Source: GWE2-42-39 sp942493345 (lineage in GTDB: Bacteria > Bacteroidota > Bacteroidia > Bacteroidales > Prolixibacteraceae). Taken from it: a DNA stretch of 64,000 bases. Below are positions 61,627 through 64,000 of the stretch, in pieces. The stretch is from positions 4,065,359 through 4,129,358 of the forward strand of contig OW818695.1 of assembly GCA_942493345.1 (NCBI GenBank). The letters run 5' to 3'. The notes beneath the pieces are model-generated. The model was given only the letters and a program-made list of their open reading frames with translations. It ran no database searches and was not told the DNA's origin. The number at the start of each line of letters is the position of its first letter. Position 1 is the stretch's first letter. The translations under genes were made by a program, and so were the position numbers.

Positions 61627-62070
61627 AATTTTTTTAATATTTGGATCGTGTGCTCTATCAATTAAGTACAACATTGCGTCCTTGATTTCAGATTTCACCG
61701 ATATCCTTTTTAGATTTCATTCAATAGAATCTATTCAACAATTCGAATTGCATTTTAAAATGGCTTTCAATTAAAAATAATGGCGTTTACAAAAGTTACC
61801 ATGCTTAGAATCTCAACCTGTCGAATTTCGATTTAGCCGTTTCATTATTGATGCAATAAAGCAATGCAGAAGCAATCTGAACTCGCCATAAGAAAAAGGA
61901 AATAAGATTGGAAAGAACAGCTATGCATGCAATCATATTAATTACTGACAGTTTCTATGGGGCAGTATTGTTTTACTGCCCCTTAAAAAACTATCGATTA
62001 ACTGATTCTTTCAACATCAAGATAAATTATTTTTATTTGCCTTTCAAATTTTATTGATTACAATAAAAAT
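61627..62070 (-). other. SusD-GH92 spacer with hairpin
   Basis: No gene seen in 444 nt. A perfect 9-bp hairpin GGGGCAGTA/TACTGCCCC (61959-61967, 61974-61982) lies 88 nt after the susD stop, without a T-run. It is probably the 3' boundary that sets higher levels of the susCD message than of the downstream enzyme genes. No promoter for GH92 with a good -7 box was found in the remainder. Confidence 0.6.
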
Positions 62071-63798
62071 CTAATACCCCGGGTTTTGAGTTAATTCAGC
62101 TGCTGTATTTTTTTCAATTTCACTAAAAGGTATTGGCCATAAATTCTGATGAGGATAATAATCAAAATCAGGATTGTATAGATTGTTCCTTTCTACTAAC
62201 AAATTTAAACGGTGTAGGGTCCTCATCCTATTTTCCTCAAACATCAATTCCCTGGCTCGTTCATCTAAAATATAGTCAATATTCACATTTGCGGCAGTAA
62301 TATCGGGTGCCAGAGATCTTCTACGGATCACATTGATGTCGTCGGCTGCAAGTTGCTTCTCACCTTTTCGCCAATAGGCCTCCGCCCTGATCAGGTAAGT
62401 TTCTGCCAGCCTGGCCTCATACACATTAGCTTGTTTTAGACTAATAACGCCTCCTGCCGATAATATAGATCCATAGACTGTTTGATCCTCCACCCAATTA
62501 TCTAATGGATGGTCTCCCATACATGCAGCTTTTGCTACAATTGGAAACCAATCCCTGTTTTGATCATAGCTAATGAGTGGCACTTTATCTTTAAACAACC
62601 ACTTCCCATAATAATCACATGCAGGATTGGGAACGGTAACATCTCGTATGATATTATAACTGGAATTCCTGCGGTCCTGGGTATATCCACTTCTGTTCCA
62701 AATATCCTCATAGTAATAATTACTTATCTTCATCGCACCTGTTCCTTTTCCTCCATAATATGTATTCGGGTAAGGAAGTAAGTTCACCGATTTCCCATTT
62801 TTATTTTTTACTTTTAACATCCAAGTTCTGGGACATTGAGTAGATTCAAAACCATATCCCCCATCCATACCTCCAGTTACGTTGTACTTAAACTGTATAG
62901 CCCAAAGCGTTTCCTTATTGCCCGAAGACCGGTTTTGATTATCTATTCTGAACAAATCCCAGTAAGGGTCTCCGCCCGACGCCCAGGGATAAAGAGCATT
63001 ATAGGTATCATTGACGCGTGAACCAAAACGTACGGTCATTAAGTCTGTATTGGGGTCGTCAATTACTTTACTGGCTGCATTTACGGCATTGTCCCATTGC
63101 TCCAATGAAAGATAAACCACAGAAAGCATGTGGTAGGCAACCAGATTACTCACCGTGTAATCTTTAACATCTGTAATACCGGGGAGGTTCTCTGCAGCGT
63201 ATTTCAGGTCATCCAATGCTTGTTGATAGGTTTCTTCCCGTGAAGCCCTCACATAATCACGTTTAGGTTCTGTCGTTTCCTCCAAAACAATGGGGACACC
63301 TCCATACACATCAGCCAGTATCTCATACATAAATCCCCTAAAAAACCGTGCCTCTGCCTGTATCTTTACTTTTTCGGCAGGGGTAAGTTCTGCGCTTTCA
63401 AGTTCAGACCTGCCTATGATTACGTTGGCATCATAAATGATACGATAGCAGGGAGCCCAATACACATTCCTGACGAAGTCATTTGAAGGTGTTAAAAGAT
63501 CTTGTAAATTATAGGCACGTTGATCATGCCCAATCAGGTCCGTGCCTACCCATTTTAATCTGGGTGAACTAAATCCATCCAGCGATGTCGAATAGAATGC
63601 TGATCTGTAATAAGAATAGATACCATCCAGTGCTGCCCTGAAATTTCCGGATGTAATGTATGAATTGTTCGGAGAATAGAAATCCAGAGGGACTTCTTTT
63701 AGAAATTCCATTTCATTACAGGATACAAGAAAGACCAAACTCAAGATGATTAATTTCTTAATAAGTGATGTCGATATCTTAATAAACCTCGTTTTCAT
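62071..63798 (-). CDS. SusD/RagB-family glycan-binding lipoprotein
   Basis: Surface lipoprotein that captures the glycan and closes over the SusC channel. The lipobox is FLVSC (Cys27). The N-terminal SusD domain starts EMEFLKEVPLDFYSPNNSYIT, and TPR-like helices follow (AEARFFRGFMYEILADVYGGVP, VAYHMLSVVYLSLEQWDNA). The C-terminal RagB block is EARLAETYLIRAEAYWRKGEKQLA through DINVIRRRSLAP and LDERARELMFEENRMRTLHR. The 575-residue length is typical. It starts 4 nt after the susC stop. Confidence 0.97.
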   Translation of the reverse strand: MKTRFIKISTSLIKKLIILSLVFLVSCNEMEFLKEVPLDFYSPNNSYITSGNFRAALDGIYSYYRSAFYSTSLDGFSSPRLKWVGTDLIGHDQRAYNLQDLLTPSNDFVRNVYWAPCYRIIYDANVIIGRSELESAELTPAEKVKIQAEARFFRGFMYEILADVYGGVPIVLEETTEPKRDYVRASREETYQQALDDLKYAAENLPGITDVKDYTVSNLVAYHMLSVVYLSLEQWDNAVNAASKVIDDPNTDLMTVRFGSRVNDTYNALYPWASGGDPYWDLFRIDNQNRSSGNKETLWAIQFKYNVTGGMDGGYGFESTQCPRTWMLKVKNKNGKSVNLLPYPNTYYGGKGTGAMKISNYYYEDIWNRSGYTQDRRNSSYNIIRDVTVPNPACDYYGKWLFKDKVPLISYDQNRDWFPIVAKAACMGDHPLDNWVEDQTVYGSILSAGGVISLKQANVYEARLAETYLIRAEAYWRKGEKQLAADDINVIRRRSLAPDITAANVNIDYILDERARELMFEENRMRTLHRLNLLVERNNLYNPDFDYYPHQNLWPIPFSEIEKNTAAELTQNPGY

Positions 63799-63802
63799 AA
63801 TC

Positions 63803-64000
63803 TTAAAATTTTAAATCAATACCAAATGTGTAATTCTTCAAAACAGGCCTGCCTCCAGAAGTAATCCCCTGCCCTGTTTCCGGGTCCCAACCATTCCATT
63901 TAGTGAAAGTCCACAAATTCTTTCCATTGAAAAACAGTCTTAAATTTGCTATTTTAAATTTGCCAAGAAATCGTTGAGGGACATTGTAAGATAAATTTAT
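63803..64000 (-). CDS. SusC-family TonB-dependent transporter, C-terminal end
   Basis: The last 65 codons of a gene that continues beyond the right edge. The barrel end reads INLSYNVPQRFL, LRLFFNGKNLWTFTKWNGWD, then GGRPVLKNYTFGIDLKF and stop. This is the canonical SusC C terminus with the terminal aromatic residue for BAM recognition. With susD 4 nt downstream it forms the core transporter of the PUL. The N-terminal TonB box and plug are outside the window. Confidence 0.93.
   Translation of the reverse strand: MNLSYNVPQRFLGKFKIANLRLFFNGKNLWTFTKWNGWDPETGQGITSGGRPVLKNYTFGIDLKF

Overview
The window is a chromosomal segment of a Bacteroidota bacterium, most likely an environmental, polysaccharide-degrading member of the Bacteroidales/Marinilabiliales (Prolixibacteraceae-like). 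The reasons are a SusC/SusD pair with attached sulfatases and glycoside hydrolases, promoters of the Bacteroidota type (TTG, about 20 nt, TAnnTTTG), the gene order nadK - DUF6089 - uppS - bamA - ompH - ompH - murI, and weak Shine-Dalgarno sequences. The genus is an inference.

Layout. 1-2.6 kb: the end of a PLP-dependent acyltransferase, trxB, and a tRNA-Pro(GGG) with a clear promoter and terminator. 2.6-6 kb: a WecA/TagO-like initiating glycosyltransferase and a secreted FAD-dependent oxidoreductase. 6-15.7 kb: the envelope cluster murI, two Skp/OmpH chaperones, bamA (with an unusual Gly/Tyr-rich insertion), uppS, a DUF6089 barrel protein, nadK and a CBS protein, diverging from pdxJ and an esterase. 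15.7-21 kb: a LacI-family regulator diverging from a four-gene unsaturated-uronate operon (GH88, kduI, kduD, DUF4861), with a perfect 16-bp operator on the operon promoter. 21-26 kb: an aminotransferase, class I fumarase, an unknown secreted protein and a secreted MsrB. 26-33.5 kb: kdsA, a diacylglycerol-kinase-like protein, an LtaS-like phosphotransferase, rarA and a TPR protein, all on the minus strand. 33.6-40.7 kb: tag, floA-nfeD, a SPOR protein-clpS pair, a radical SAM/YkgJ pair and ridA. 40.7-42.6 kb: an AT-rich accessory islet with a Fic protein and a protein carrying a HEPN-like motif. 42.9-48.6 kb: nucleoside phosphorylase, a SirB1-like protein, GH20 hexosaminidase, a B3/B4-domain protein, an acyltransferase and an omega-amidase-like hydrolase. 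48.6-50 kb: degenerate repeats and a broken IS982-family element. 50-64 kb: a polysaccharide utilization locus (PUL) on the minus strand, running from susC (cut by the window edge) through susD, GH92, sulfatase, SGNH esterase, two more sulfatases and an unknown secreted protein to a type-B carboxylesterase.

How it fits together. The PUL should bind a sulfated and probably acylated alpha-mannose-containing glycan through SusCD, strip sulfate with three formylglycine-type sulfatases, remove acyl groups with the esterases and cut terminal mannose with GH92. The uronate operon takes unsaturated uronides made by lyases elsewhere and converts them towards 2-keto-3-deoxygluconate under LacI-type control. 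The envelope cluster combines outer-membrane protein assembly with cell-wall precursor supply.

The least expected signals are in gaps between genes and in one protein. Two short candidate transcripts, at 34.4 kb (minus) and 38.0 kb (plus), share a G/U-rich GUUUAGUUAG-like tract just before a strong intrinsic terminator and may belong to one small-RNA family; a third candidate at 26.1 kb is weaker. BamA carries a Gly/Tyr-rich insertion of about 59 residues. No CRISPR array, prophage or complete mobile element was seen.
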